From: Gemmatimonadota bacterium
GTDB lineage: Bacteria > Gemmatimonadota > Gemmatimonadetes > Gemmatimonadales > Gemmatimonadaceae
Assembly: GCA_016871855.1 (NCBI GenBank)
Contig: VHBQ01000024.1
Span: 1-41,953 of the forward strand
Direction: 5' to 3'
DNA: 41,953 nucleotides
This document shows, one piece after another, positions 15,662-23,786 of the stretch (the first letter of the stretch is position 1; each line of letters starts with the position of its first letter). The notes beneath the pieces were generated by a model, which saw only the letters and a program-made list of their open reading frames with translations, was not told the DNA's origin and made no database searches. The translations under genes were made by a program, and so were the position numbers.

Positions 15662-16924
15662 TTAGTTGGTCTTCAGGTTCGGGTTGTTGTCCGTCTCCAC
15701 CCGCGGCAGCGGATAGCAGGTCTGCGTGCCGACGTTCGCGTACCCGGGCTTGAAGTACGTGCCGCCCGACGGTGTGATGCCCGACATGGCTGCCGGGACA
15801 CGACGGAAGTCGGCGATGCGCTTGCCTTCGAGGTAGAAGTCAAACGCCTTCTGGACCATCAGCTCCTTCAGCACGCTCGCCGCATCGGTGGCGCCGGCAT
15901 AAGCCGTCTTGCCGCCCGCCGTGCGACGCGCGTTGATGAGGGTGATCTGCGCGTTGACGTCGCCACCTGCCTCCGCGGCGATGTAGTCCGCCTCGAGCTT
16001 CGAGGCGAGCCGGAAGGCAGTGTTGTAGGCGTTGTACTTGGTCTGGCGATAGAAGCCGCCGGGGACCGCGTCCTGGCCGTTCAACGCGCCCGGCTGACCG
16101 GGAGCGATGTACGGGACGCGCGTGTCGCTGACGCGGAAGAACGGCGCCACGCTGATGGACGACCGGTCAAACGTGAACTGGTAGAGGCGGTTGGACAGGC
16201 GCGTCCGATTCGCCAGGTCATCCGTCATCTGCAGGTTGAAATTGAAGCCCGCCGGGACCAGCGCCGCGTCGGCCGAGGCGCCCGCCTTATCCCCCTTCTG
16301 CAGCTTGGCGCGGGCGCGGCCCACGAGCGCCGCGTTCGACAGGTTGGTGCCGTCCGTCGTGGCGGCCGCCTTCCCGATGTCCACGCCCTTCGTGAAGTAC
16401 ACGATGGCCGAGTCGAGCAGCTGCGTCGTCGTAAGCAACGGACCGGACGACAGCGTCCCCGAGCAGAAGTCGGTCGCGATCGTCAAGATCGCGTAGCCGC
16501 GGAACGTCGCGGCGCGGGCGTAGTTGATGTTGGACGTCGGGGTCGGCAGTTCGAGGTCCATCACCGTCTTCGCCGAGGCAGCCGCCAGCGAGATCGGCTG
16601 CCACACATCGCCGTTCAGCGAGCCGTTGAGGTCGGTGATCAGGCGGAACCCGAACTCGTTGCGAGTCGGGAACGTGTCCGCGACGTTGGCCTCTTCTGTG
16701 AACCAGCCGCTGTACATCGACAGCCAGCCGATGGCCGTGGCGAAGTTCTGCTGGGCCGAGAAGGCGAGCGCCGTGGCGCCGGAGGTGGGATCCACCGTCG
16801 CGGCGTCAATGCGGTCTGGGTTCGTCACTTCGACGAAGCTGTTGGAGCAGGCCGCGCCGAAGATCAGCGCCGCGCCCGCAGTGGTGCGCGTCACCGCGCG
16901 TAGGATCGAAATCATGGCGATCAT
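15662..16924 (-). CDS. SusD/RagB-family outer-membrane lipoprotein
   Basis: A 420-residue surface lipoprotein that caps a SusC transporter and helps capture substrate. The signal ends in FGAAC, a near-consensus lipobox with the acylated cysteine at about residue 26. Family features include SFVEVTNPDRID after the lipid anchor, TPR-like helices (YARAATFRGYAILTIATDFCSG, NAALVGRARAKLQKGDKAGA), INARRTAGG and the C-terminal YLEGKRIADFRR and YPLPRVETDNNPNLK. The start lies 7 bases after the susC stop, so the two are co-transcribed. ATG codons at 16924 and 16915 are both possible. Confidence 0.92.
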   Translation of the reverse strand: MIAMISILRAVTRTTAGAALIFGAACSNSFVEVTNPDRIDAATVDPTSGATALAFSAQQNFATAIGWLSMYSGWFTEEANVADTFPTRNEFGFRLITDLNGSLNGDVWQPISLAAASAKTVMDLELPTPTSNINYARAATFRGYAILTIATDFCSGTLSSGPLLTTTQLLDSAIVYFTKGVDIGKAAATTDGTNLSNAALVGRARAKLQKGDKAGASADAALVPAGFNFNLQMTDDLANRTRLSNRLYQFTFDRSSISVAPFFRVSDTRVPYIAPGQPGALNGQDAVPGGFYRQTKYNAYNTAFRLASKLEADYIAAEAGGDVNAQITLINARRTAGGKTAYAGATDAASVLKELMVQKAFDFYLEGKRIADFRRVPAAMSGITPSGGTYFKPGYANVGTQTCYPLPRVETDNNPNLKTN

Positions 16925-16931
16925 CTCGCGG

Positions 16932-19900
16932 CTAGAAGTTGAGGTTGACGCGGAACGTCTGCTTCCGCGGATTCGGGACCGTCAGGAAGTCCTGCCGCGA
17001 GAACGCACCCGCCTGGGCGTTGATCTCGGGGTCGGCCCCGGTGTAGTCCGTCCACAGCTTCACGTTCTGCATCGCCCACGTGATCGAGGCGCCACTGATC
17101 GTGTTGCGGAAGACGCGCAGGTACTGGCTCGGCACGGTGTAGGTGGCCGAAAGCTCGCGCAGGCGGATGAAGTCGCCTTCCTCGAGGAAGGCGTCAATCA
17201 CATCCGACACGGTCGCAGAGCGTCCGGAGTCTGTCACGAAGGCCGGCTGCCCGGGGGTCAGGTTGCCGTAGCGGCGGAGCCGCTCGTGCTTGCTGAGCGC
17301 CAGCGTGTCGAGGCGCAGGTTCGAACGCACGAGCTGCGTTTCGCGGAAGTACGCCGTGAAGTTCTGGACCAGGAAGTCGCGCTTGGCGTCAAACATCGCC
17401 GACACGCGGAAGTTCTTGAACAGCGTGAACGTGTTCGTGAGGTTCCACTCGAGCGTCGGCCACAGGTTGCCCATCGGCGTCAGCGTGTCGTTGACGATCA
17501 CCTTGTTGGTGGCGACGTCAATGGACTGGATCTTCTTTGACACGAAGACGCCGAGCTGCTGGCCCACGATGGTGCGGCCAGCACCGCCGAGCGCGAACGG
17601 CTTCACGTCGCCAAGGCTCAGCAGTTCGTTGTGCAGCGTGTTGGCGCCGAGCCGGACGTTCCAGTTGAGGTTGTTCAGCCGGAGCGCGTCGTAGTTCACC
17701 GCCAACTCGAGGCCGCTGTTCAGCACCTCGCCGATGTTCGCCAGCGGGTTCGAGTTGAAGCCCAGCGACGGCGGAATCGGCCGGGCAATGATCATGTCCT
17801 TGGTGACCTTGCGGAAGTACGTCAACTCAGCCGACAGGCGGTTGTTGAAGAAGCCCGCGTCCACGCCCGCCTCGAACTCCGTCCCCTTCTCGGGCTTGAG
17901 ATCGGAGTTGCCGGGGTTGCCCGGGATGGCGCCCGCATCGGTGGTGCCCGTGATGTTGTACGGTGCCGCGACCAGTGTCGTGAGCGCGTCGCCGGGGTTC
18001 GGCGAACGGCCCGTCGTGCCGTACGAGGCGCGGAGGCGCAGCGTGTTCACGTACTGCGTCCAACGGTCGAAGAACGGCTCCTCCGACACGGCCCAGCTGC
18101 CGCCGATCTTCGGGAGCACGATCGCCGGCGCCGCGGTGCCGAACGACGAGTTCTTGTCAATGCGCACGCCAAGCTGCAGGAACCGGCGATTCTCATGCCC
18201 AATCTGGACCTGGCCGAGGTACCCGAACTGGCGCTGCTCGGTGAAGCCGCTGGTCCCGGTGCGCGTCGCCGCGCCTGAGATCGAGTAGTTGGCGTTCGTG
18301 ACGAAGCCCTGGCCGTTGGCGTTCGTCAGCGAGTTGCGCGTGGAAATCACCTGGAGGCCGAACGACGTGTTCGTCTCCCAGGCGCGGCCGAAGTTGCGCT
18401 TGTAGTTGCCGAGGTAGTCAAACGTGTAGCGCTCGGCGTAGCGGAACGTCTGGTCGTGGCTGCCCGTGTTGAGCGCGCCGCCGTACCAGGTGCTGTCGTT
18501 CTTCGGGAAGAACGAGCGCTGCTCGTCGCCGATGAAGTCCATGCCCATCGTGAAGCGGTTGCTGAACGTCGGGATCGGCAGGTACGTCGCCGTGATGTTC
18601 GACACCACACGGTGCGACTTGAGCTGGCGGAAGATGGCCGCCAGCGCGTTGTACTTGCGGTTGAAGCCGTACCAGCCGTCGTTCGACAGCGGCGTGGCGT
18701 CATTGCGCGTCAATGGGCTGCCGAGCATCGAGCCGCCCAGCCAGCCGTAGATGTTGTTGTCGTTGTCCGGCAACTGCGTGGCCGTCTGCGAGAGGCCGAG
18801 GCCAGCGTCAATCGTCAGCTTCTCCGTCGGCACGTAGTTGAAGTTCGTGCGGACGTTGTAGCGCGTGAACTTGTTGTTCGGCAGGAGGCCAAGCGAGTGG
18901 TCTTCGCCGTACGAGAGGCTGTAGCCGTAGTTCTGGCCGCCGCCCGTGCCGTTCCAGCTGACGATGCGATCGCTGCCGTTGCGGAAGCCGCCGACGCGCA
19001 CGATCGGGTTGTCGCTGACCAGCGCGTTCACGGCCTGCCCGCGGCAGAGCGGATTGGTGCTCGTGGACGCGACGTTCGCCGCCGTGCACAGCCCGTAGTT
19101 GGCCGGCGGCGTCCAGAGGAGCTCCGAGGAGCCCAACTCGAAGCGCACCGACTGCCGCATGCCGCCCGTCGAACCCGCCTTCCCCTTCTTGGTGATGATC
19201 TGAATCACGCCCGCCGAGGCGTCGGCGCCGTACAGCGTCGCCGCCGCCGGCCCCTTCACGACCTCGATGCTCTCGATCTCATCGGGATTCAGGTCATTGA
19301 GGCGGTCGTACACCTGCCCCGCCTGGCCCGACGCGATCTGCCCCTCGATCGTGCGCACGCCGTCGATGAAGACCAGCGGCTGGTTGGAGAGGTTGATCGA
19401 CGACGCGCCGCGGATGCGGATCGTCGTACCGGTGCCCGTCGTCCCCGACTGCGTCGTCAGCGCCACGCCCGGCACGCGCGACTGCAGCAGGTTCGCGACC
19501 GTTGCGATGGGCGCGGTCTCGATGACGCTCTTCGCCGAGACTGAGGCCACGAGCGCGGCCTGTGCCTTGCGCTCGAGGTTGCCCGCCGTGCCCGTGATCA
19601 CCAGCTCGGAGAGCGTGACCAGCGACGCCGTCATCTGCAGCGTGACCGTCGTGGCGCGCCCGGCGGTGACGACGACCGTGTCCGACGTCGCCTTGTAGCC
19701 GATGTGGTACACGCCGATCACAAGGCGCCCCGGACGCACCGCGGCGAACCGGAACTCGCCGAGATCGTTGGTGCGGGACTCCAGCGTGGTGCCCGGAATG
19801 ACGATCCGGGCCTCTGTGAGCGGCCGCTGCGTGGCCTTGTCGACGACCTTGCCGGTGATCGATCCCGTCTGCGCCTGCGCGGCGAGCACGGGAACGGCCA

Positions 19901-19958
19901 GCAAGGCCACCAACGCCAGGCCCACGCGGCGGAGTGCGACAGGTAGAATCGCGTGCAT
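16932..19958 (-). CDS. SusC/RagA-family TonB-dependent outer-membrane transporter
   Basis: A 1,008-residue TonB-linked transporter. It has a signal peptide (VGLALVALLAVPVLAAQAQ), a carboxypeptidase-regulatory-like domain (GSITGKVVDKATQRPLTEARIVIPGT, about 30-110), a plug domain with the SusC signatures VANLLQSRVPGV, IRIRGASSINLSNQPLVFIDGV and SIEVVKGPAAATLYGADASAGVI, and a beta-barrel ending in RVNLNF. The start at 19958 has GGAG 8-9 bases upstream. Its partner SusD follows directly. The substrate is not glycan-flagged: no glycoside hydrolase is nearby, while an amidase lies upstream and a peptidase-like hydrolase downstream. Confidence 0.95.
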   Translation of the reverse strand: MHAILPVALRRVGLALVALLAVPVLAAQAQTGSITGKVVDKATQRPLTEARIVIPGTTLESRTNDLGEFRFAAVRPGRLVIGVYHIGYKATSDTVVVTAGRATTVTLQMTASLVTLSELVITGTAGNLERKAQAALVASVSAKSVIETAPIATVANLLQSRVPGVALTTQSGTTGTGTTIRIRGASSINLSNQPLVFIDGVRTIEGQIASGQAGQVYDRLNDLNPDEIESIEVVKGPAAATLYGADASAGVIQIITKKGKAGSTGGMRQSVRFELGSSELLWTPPANYGLCTAANVASTSTNPLCRGQAVNALVSDNPIVRVGGFRNGSDRIVSWNGTGGGQNYGYSLSYGEDHSLGLLPNNKFTRYNVRTNFNYVPTEKLTIDAGLGLSQTATQLPDNDNNIYGWLGGSMLGSPLTRNDATPLSNDGWYGFNRKYNALAAIFRQLKSHRVVSNITATYLPIPTFSNRFTMGMDFIGDEQRSFFPKNDSTWYGGALNTGSHDQTFRYAERYTFDYLGNYKRNFGRAWETNTSFGLQVISTRNSLTNANGQGFVTNANYSISGAATRTGTSGFTEQRQFGYLGQVQIGHENRRFLQLGVRIDKNSSFGTAAPAIVLPKIGGSWAVSEEPFFDRWTQYVNTLRLRASYGTTGRSPNPGDALTTLVAAPYNITGTTDAGAIPGNPGNSDLKPEKGTEFEAGVDAGFFNNRLSAELTYFRKVTKDMIIARPIPPSLGFNSNPLANIGEVLNSGLELAVNYDALRLNNLNWNVRLGANTLHNELLSLGDVKPFALGGAGRTIVGQQLGVFVSKKIQSIDVATNKVIVNDTLTPMGNLWPTLEWNLTNTFTLFKNFRVSAMFDAKRDFLVQNFTAYFRETQLVRSNLRLDTLALSKHERLRRYGNLTPGQPAFVTDSGRSATVSDVIDAFLEEGDFIRLRELSATYTVPSQYLRVFRNTISGASITWAMQNVKLWTDYTGADPEINAQAGAFSRQDFLTVPNPRKQTFRVNLNF

Positions 19959-20090
19959 CGCAGACTCCAGTGGGTGGGAAGTGAATGGAAAACCCGAAGT
20001 GAGCGATGCGCGCTGAGACCCGTGAGTCACCGGCGTTCGCATCGGTCGAATTCTCCTGACAACTATGTACGGCAAACGGGAACTTCTGCT

Positions 20091-20145
20091 GTTCATTAGC
20101 GAACGTCAACAACCTTCATCATTTCGTAATGTCCATATAGTGGAC
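20091..20145. promoter_or_regulatory. AT-richer leader region of susC with two small inverted repeats
   Basis: The 326-base gap 19959-20284 holds an AT-richer patch at about 20050-20200. It contains GTTC-ATTAGC-GAAC (20091-20104) and GTCCA-TATAG-TGGAC (20131-20145). These are candidate regulator sites for susC. I could not place a convincing -35/-10 pair. Confidence 0.35.
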
Positions 20146-20220
20146 TATCTATGTCGTTGTAGATGTTCAGGGTAGGTATACTGTCACAATACGCTACACC
20201 CGATGCTGCTTCGTCGGGGA

Positions 20221-20265
20221 AAGACCGAGGCCGATCGCCCGTGAAGACAGGCGATCGGCCCTCGG
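20221..20265 (-). terminator. Terminator of the amidase gene
   Basis: CCGAGGCCGATCGCC (20225-20239) pairs with GGCGATCGGCCCTCGG (20250-20265) with one bulged base. On the minus strand the stem is followed by TCTTT. It lies 20 bases after the amidase stop and would separate the amidase from susC. Confidence 0.65.
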
Positions 20266-20284
20266 GACCCTGAGACTGTGACGC

Positions 20285-21868
20285 CTATTCGCGGCGAGGC
20301 GCGCCGCTACGTGCCGTCTCGATGAGCGGCGCGGACAAGGCATGCGCCGGGGCGCGGCGGTGCTTCGTCGCCTGCTCGAACCCGAACGCGAGCGAGATCA
20401 GCCCCGCCTCGCTCCACGCTCGGCCCAGCAGCGTCACTCCCGCCGGCAGCACGCCGCGCGTGTAGCCCATAGGGACGGTGATGGCCGGATACCCCGTGAG
20501 CGGCGAGAAGAGCTGCGAGTTGTCGCCGTGCGGCGTGTTCAGGTCGCCGATGAGGCGCGGGGGGTTGCTCCACGTGGGATACACGAGCGCGTCCAGGCGC
20601 AGTGAGTCCATCAGGGCAGTCACCGCCACGCGGAGGCGCGCGCGCATCTCCTCGCGCGAACGGCAACCGGGCGTCTCGCTCGGTGGCGTGGTCACCGCCT
20701 GCGCGGCTTGCAGCCGAACCTGCGCCAGCGGGTGGAAGTTGCCGCTGCGCAACACCTCATCCACCGTCTTGACTGGCGCCCCCTCGCCGCGCGCGGCGAA
20801 GTAGGCCTCCAGATCGTGCCGGAACGGATTGCACCCGCCCCCGGTGGTGCGCATCAGCGCGGGCAGCGAGTCGATGCGGGCGGAATCCACGACCACCGCC
20901 CCTGCTCCGCGCATTGCGTCCAGCGCCCGGGTGAAGACGGCGACCACTTCGCTGTCGGTCGTCGCGCGCTCGTACGCCTGCCGAAGCACGCCGATCCGCG
21001 CACCGCGGAGCCCGTCGCGCACCAGAAAGTCCGTGTAGTCGCGCTCGCGCCGAGCGTCCGCCTCCCGTGTCACGGGGTCATCGGGATCCGACCCGACCAC
21101 CACATTGAACACGCGCACCGCGTCGGTCACCGTACGCGCCATCGGCCCGGCGATGTCGGCGCCGTTGCTGAGCGGCACGACCCCCGCGCGCGATGTCAGA
21201 CCCATCGTGCTGCGAATGCCGACCAGCGCTTGGTGCGCCGATGGGCCGCGAATGGAGTTGCCCGTGTCGGTACCCAGCCCGACAGCGCCCTCGTTGTCCG
21301 CCACGGCGGCAGCGGTGCCCCCGCTGGAGCCCGCGGTCACCCGGTCGAGGACATACGGATTGCGCGTGTAGCCCGGGAGGATCGAGTTCACCGTCTCATA
21401 CGGCGAGAACGCCCACTCCGCCATGTTGCTCTTCGCCAGCACGATGGCGCCCGCGGCGCGGATTCGCGCCACCATCGTCGCGTCGCGCCGCGGCACCCAC
21501 CCCTTGAGCGCCAGCGAGCCCGCGGTCGTCTGGAGGTCACGCGTCTCGAAGTTGTCCTTCACGATCATGGGGATGCAGTGCAGCGGGCCGGTGAGCCCCT
21601 CGCGACGGAAGCGCGCGTCGAGCGAGTCCGCGGTGGCGAGCGCGGCGGGATTGGTCACCACGATCGCGTTGATCGCCGGGCCGCGCTTGTCGATCGCGTC
21701 GATGCGCTCGAGATAGCGCCGCACCAGCTGGCGGCAGGTGAGCTGCTTCGCCCGAAACGCCGCGTGGAGCTCGGCGATAGTCGTCTCTTCAAGGCGGAAG
21801 GGACGCGGGCTTTGCGCGGCGAGCAGCGCGGGCGCCGCGAGCGCGAGAACTGCGAGCAGTGGACGCAT
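20285..21868 (-). CDS. Secreted amidase (amidase signature family)
   Basis: A 527-residue amidase that hydrolyses amide bonds with a Ser-Ser-Lys triad. A signal peptide (MRPLLAVLALAAPALLAAQ) directs it to the periplasm or outside. The catalytic lysine is in CIPMIVKDNFETRD, the cis-serine in VTAGSSGGTAAAVADN, and the nucleophile in GLGTDTGNSIRGPSA. The family core is complete and the length is normal. ATG at 21868. A hairpin ends its transcript before susC, so it is probably expressed separately. The likely substrate is a peptide or other amide, consistent with the neighbouring SusCD and S15-type hydrolase. Confidence 0.92.
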   Translation of the reverse strand: MRPLLAVLALAAPALLAAQSPRPFRLEETTIAELHAAFRAKQLTCRQLVRRYLERIDAIDKRGPAINAIVVTNPAALATADSLDARFRREGLTGPLHCIPMIVKDNFETRDLQTTAGSLALKGWVPRRDATMVARIRAAGAIVLAKSNMAEWAFSPYETVNSILPGYTRNPYVLDRVTAGSSGGTAAAVADNEGAVGLGTDTGNSIRGPSAHQALVGIRSTMGLTSRAGVVPLSNGADIAGPMARTVTDAVRVFNVVVGSDPDDPVTREADARRERDYTDFLVRDGLRGARIGVLRQAYERATTDSEVVAVFTRALDAMRGAGAVVVDSARIDSLPALMRTTGGGCNPFRHDLEAYFAARGEGAPVKTVDEVLRSGNFHPLAQVRLQAAQAVTTPPSETPGCRSREEMRARLRVAVTALMDSLRLDALVYPTWSNPPRLIGDLNTPHGDNSQLFSPLTGYPAITVPMGYTRGVLPAGVTLLGRAWSEAGLISLAFGFEQATKHRRAPAHALSAPLIETARSGAPRRE

Positions 21869-21952
21869 GCTGCGTAGCGTATCGCGCGTCGAGCGAGGCC
21901 GCCAGCGCCGGCGGGGCTACGCGTGAACGCCGCGTCGCCGCGGCGCCGCGCG

Positions 21953-22519
21953 TCAGGCGACGCCGCGCGACTGACGCCAGCGTCGACCGACGATCACCGC
22001 CAGGACGACGCCCACGACGGTGCCCAACGCAACCAGCAGGCCAAGGAAGACGGCGATGGTCAATGCCGCGGACCCGAGGGTCTCGATGACGGCGAAGGCC
22101 GGATTGCCGAGCCCGCCGGAGGCGACGGAGCTCACCGCACGCACTTTCGCCGTGACGAGCGCGAGCGTGCCGGCCACGCCGCCGCCAGCGATGACGGCCA
22201 GCACCCAATGCACGGCGCTCGAGCGATCCCCGGCCATGCCCATGAGCAGCACGGCGCCGGCCACGACCGCGGCCGGGACCGCCACAACGTCGAGCGCGTT
22301 GTCGACCACCGGAATCGCGTAGGCGGACAGCTCGGCCACCACCGCAACGCCAAGCGCAATCACCGCGATGGGCGACGCAAGCCACAGCCACTCCGGGCGC
22401 AGCTCCACGACGCCGAGGCTCGCCCCCAGGCTCATGAGGAACGGCGGCAGGAAGACCCGCAACCCGCTGGCCGCGCTCAAGCCAAGCCCCAGCAGGATGG
22501 GTGTGGCCGCGTCGAGCAT
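21953..22519 (-). CDS. DUF4126 membrane protein
   Basis: A 188-residue integral membrane protein with about five hydrophobic segments. The N-terminus LDAATPILLGLGLSAASGLRVFLPPFLMSL is characteristic of DUF4126; AYAIPVVDNALDVVAVPAAVVAGAVLL and NPAFAVIETLGSAALTIAVFLGLLVAL follow. The function of the family is unknown. I place the start at the ATG at 22519 because homologues begin at MDAAT-like sequence and GGAG lies 9 bases upstream; an ATG at 22534 is also possible. It follows the tRNA cluster but is separated from it by a terminator. Confidence 0.8.
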   Translation of the reverse strand: MLDAATPILLGLGLSAASGLRVFLPPFLMSLGASLGVVELRPEWLWLASPIAVIALGVAVVAELSAYAIPVVDNALDVVAVPAAVVAGAVLLMGMAGDRSSAVHWVLAVIAGGGVAGTLALVTAKVRAVSSVASGGLGNPAFAVIETLGSAALTIAVFLGLLVALGTVVGVVLAVIVGRRWRQSRGVA

Positions 22520-22570
22520 CGTCTGCGTCTCCATCCGGCAGAAGCTAGCGACGGCGTCTCCCGCTGCAAA

Positions 22571-22603
22571 CGCAAAGAGGCGCCCGGTGTCCCGGACGCC
22601 TCT
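22571..22603 (-). terminator. Terminator after the tRNA cluster
   Basis: AGAGGCG and CGCCTCT (22576-22582 and 22597-22603) pair, with an inner CCGG/CCGG extension and a 4-base loop. On the minus strand CTTTGCGTTT follows. It lies between tRNA-Thr and the DUF4126 start. Confidence 0.7.
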
Positions 22604-22650
22604 GTTGTCTTTCTGTTGTTTCTCTGTTGTTTCTCTGTTGTTTCTCTGCT
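22601..22650. repeat. 11-base tandem array next to tRNA-Thr
   Basis: Four units of about 11 bases (TCTGTTGTTTC and variants) lie between the terminator and the tRNA-Thr 3' end. The complementary strand reads as AACAACAGAGA repeats, close to the 10-base unit at 22871. Confidence 0.8.
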
Positions 22651-22654
22651 TCAG

Positions 22655-22726
22655 AGCCACAGGTCGGGATTGAACCGACGACCGCTCGATTACGAATCGA
22701 GTGCTCTACCACTGAGCTACTGTGGC
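22655..22726 (-). tRNA. tRNA-Thr (anticodon CGT)
   Basis: On the minus strand the acceptor GCCACAG pairs with CTGTGGC, and the anticodon stem CTCGA/TCGAG encloses TTCGTAA, giving CGT (codon ACG). The T-loop TTCAATC is normal. CCA is not encoded. It is the last tRNA of the minus-strand cluster. Confidence 0.94.
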
Positions 22727-22752
22727 ACGGATGCGGCTTCGGCCGCTCTCGA

Positions 22753-22780
22753 CCGTCCACCGTCCACCGTCAACCGTCTA
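22753..22780 (+). repeat. Heptamer array between tRNA-Thr and tRNA-Leu
   Basis: Four 7-base units in a row: CCGTCCA, CCGTCCA, CCGTCAA, CCGTCTA. It is inverted relative to the array at 23011. Confidence 0.8.
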
Positions 22781-22786
22781 CTGCCA

Positions 22787-22868
22787 TGCCCTGGCTCGGA
22801 TTCGAACCGAGACGCGTTTCCGCACCACCCCCTCAAGATGGCGTGTCTACCAGTTTCACCACCAGGGC
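22787..22868 (-). tRNA. tRNA-Leu (anticodon GAG)
   Basis: The acceptor GCCCTGG pairs with CCAGGGC. The anticodon loop TTGAGGG between CCATC and GGTGG gives GAG (codons CTC/CTT). A long variable arm, as in class II tRNAs, explains the length of 82 bases. The discriminator is A, as required for tRNA-Leu. Confidence 0.93.
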
Positions 22869-22870
22869 GG

Positions 22871-22928
22871 AACTACATCAACTACAGAGAACGACAGACA
22901 ACTACAGAAAACTACAGAAAACTACAGA
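22871..22928 (+). repeat. 10-base tandem array next to tRNA-Asp
   Basis: Six 10-base units in exact register (AACTACATCA, ACTACAGAGA, ACGACAGACA, then ACTACAGAAA twice and a final ACTACAGA) end at the 3' end of tRNA-Asp. The unit is roughly the inverse complement of the 11-base unit at 22601. Confidence 0.82.
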
Positions 22929-23003
22929 CGGGAGCGACGGGGCTCGAACCCGCGGCCTCTTGAGTGACAGTCAAGTGCTCTAACCAAGCTGAGCTACGCC
23001 CCC
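22929..23003 (-). tRNA. tRNA-Asp (anticodon GTC)
   Basis: The acceptor GGGGGCG pairs with CGCTCCC with one G-U pair. The anticodon loop CTGTCAC between CTTGA and TCAAG gives GTC. The discriminator is G, as expected for tRNA-Asp. CCA is not encoded. Confidence 0.94.
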
Positions 23004-23010
23004 TTACTGC

Positions 23011-23038
23011 AGACGGTGGACGGAGGACGGTAGACGGT
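23011..23038 (-). repeat. Heptamer array, reverse orientation
   Basis: Four units, AGACGGT, GGACGGA, GGACGGT and AGACGGT, which read as ACCGTCC-type units on the minus strand. It lies between tRNA-Asp and tRNA-Glu(TTC). It can pair with the array at 22753. Confidence 0.8.
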
Positions 23039-23115
23039 TGAGTCCACGCGTGCCTCCGGGCCACGGCCCTTCCTGCAACCTTCACTTCTGGCCCGTGATT
23101 TCCGCCGGGCCTTCA

Positions 23116-23187
23116 TAGCCCCAACGGGAATCGAACCCGTCTTTCGACCTTGAAAGGGTCGCGTCCTAACCGATAGACGATGAGGCC
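23116..23187 (-). tRNA. tRNA-Glu (anticodon TTC)
   Basis: The acceptor GGCCTCA pairs with TGGGGCT, with a G1-U72 wobble. The anticodon loop CTTTCAA between CGACC and GGTCG gives TTC. The T-arm ACGGG/CCCGT is perfect. The discriminator is A. Confidence 0.93.
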
Positions 23188-23201
23188 GAGTGTCCAACCA
23201 G

Positions 23202-23274
<73 letters not shown>

Positions 23275-23283
23275 ATCGTAGTA

Positions 23284-23338
23284 CCTCTACCTTCTCCTCG
23301 TCCCCACGCTGGAACGAGGGTTGGGGAGGAGGTTGAGG
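23284..23338. repeat. Pyrimidine/purine foldback between tRNA-Glu and tRNA-Trp
   Basis: CCTCTACCTTCTCCTC (from 23284) is imperfectly complementary to GGGGAGGAGGTTGAGG (to 23338). The loop contains GGAACGAGG, the same motif as the arms of the large foldback at 28589. A further small hairpin (GCGCCGT/ACGGCGC) lies near 23346. Confidence 0.5.
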
Positions 23339-23404
23339 CTGTTTGCCGCGCCGTATCCCACGGCGCATCCAACGGTCCTTCGACTTCTCAATCAACACGT
23401 TCAG

Positions 23405-23477
23405 CAGGCCAGGAGGGACTCGAACCCCCAACCGCCGGTTTTGGAGACCGGTGCTCTACCAATTGAGCTACTGACCT
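23405..23477 (-). tRNA. tRNA-Trp (anticodon CCA)
   Basis: The acceptor AGGTCAG pairs with CTGGCCT with one wobble. The anticodon loop CTCCAAA between CCGGT and ACCGG gives CCA. The discriminator is G, as expected for bacterial tRNA-Trp. Confidence 0.95.
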
Positions 23478-23538
23478 AGAAGCAGCGGCCGGACGACTGA
23501 AGCGATCCGTCCCTCGACCTTCGCCTTCCGCTGCTCAG

Positions 23539-23613
23539 GGTGACTGACGGGAATTGAACCCGCAACCCCCAGAGCCACAGTCTGGTGCTCTAACCAATTG
23601 AGCTACAGCCACC
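23539..23613 (-). tRNA. tRNA-His (anticodon GTG)
   Basis: The acceptor GTGGCTG pairs with CAGTCAC. The anticodon loop CTGTGGC between CCAGA and TCTGG gives GTG. The extra 5' G (position -1) opposite discriminator C is present, as tRNA-His requires. An 8-bp hairpin (AGCAGCGG at 23481, CCGCTGCT at 23528) separates it from tRNA-Trp and may guide processing. Confidence 0.95.
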
Positions 23614-23657
23614 ATGATCCTCACCGCGTCGCCCAGGCGATTTGGGAGAGGCCCAAC

Positions 23658-23686
23658 AAATTAACCCTGAAAAACCACCAATTCAA
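23658..23686 (-). promoter_or_regulatory. Possible promoter of the tRNA cluster
   Basis: On the minus strand TTGAAT (23681-23686) is 17 bases from TAATTT (23658-23663), about 45 bases before tRNA-His. The -10 match is weak, so read-through from efp remains an alternative. Confidence 0.35.
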
Positions 23687-23713
23687 CGGGGCCGTTTCCG
23701 AGGGAGCGATTCG

Positions 23714-23776
23714 CCGTCCGCCGTCCGCCGTCCACCGTCCACCGTCCACCGTCCACCGTCTACCGTCTACCGTCAC
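23714..23776 (+). repeat. Nine-unit heptamer array after efp
   Basis: Nine consecutive 7-base units: two CCGTCCG, four CCGTCCA, two CCGTCTA and one CCGTCAC-like. It lies 10 bases from the efp stop codon. This is the longest array of this heptamer in the window. Confidence 0.85.
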
Positions 23777-23786
23777 TCACCCTGCA

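Noticed and set aside
16932..20096. A longer SusC product starting at 20096.
   Set aside because: The signal peptide begins at the ATG at 19958, which has a good ribosome-binding site; the upstream part crosses the AT-rich leader.
22740..23040. Apparent proteins rich in STVHRPP or TENYRKLQ in the tRNA region.
   Set aside because: These are translations of the 7-, 10- and 11-base arrays and of tRNA genes, not coding sequences.
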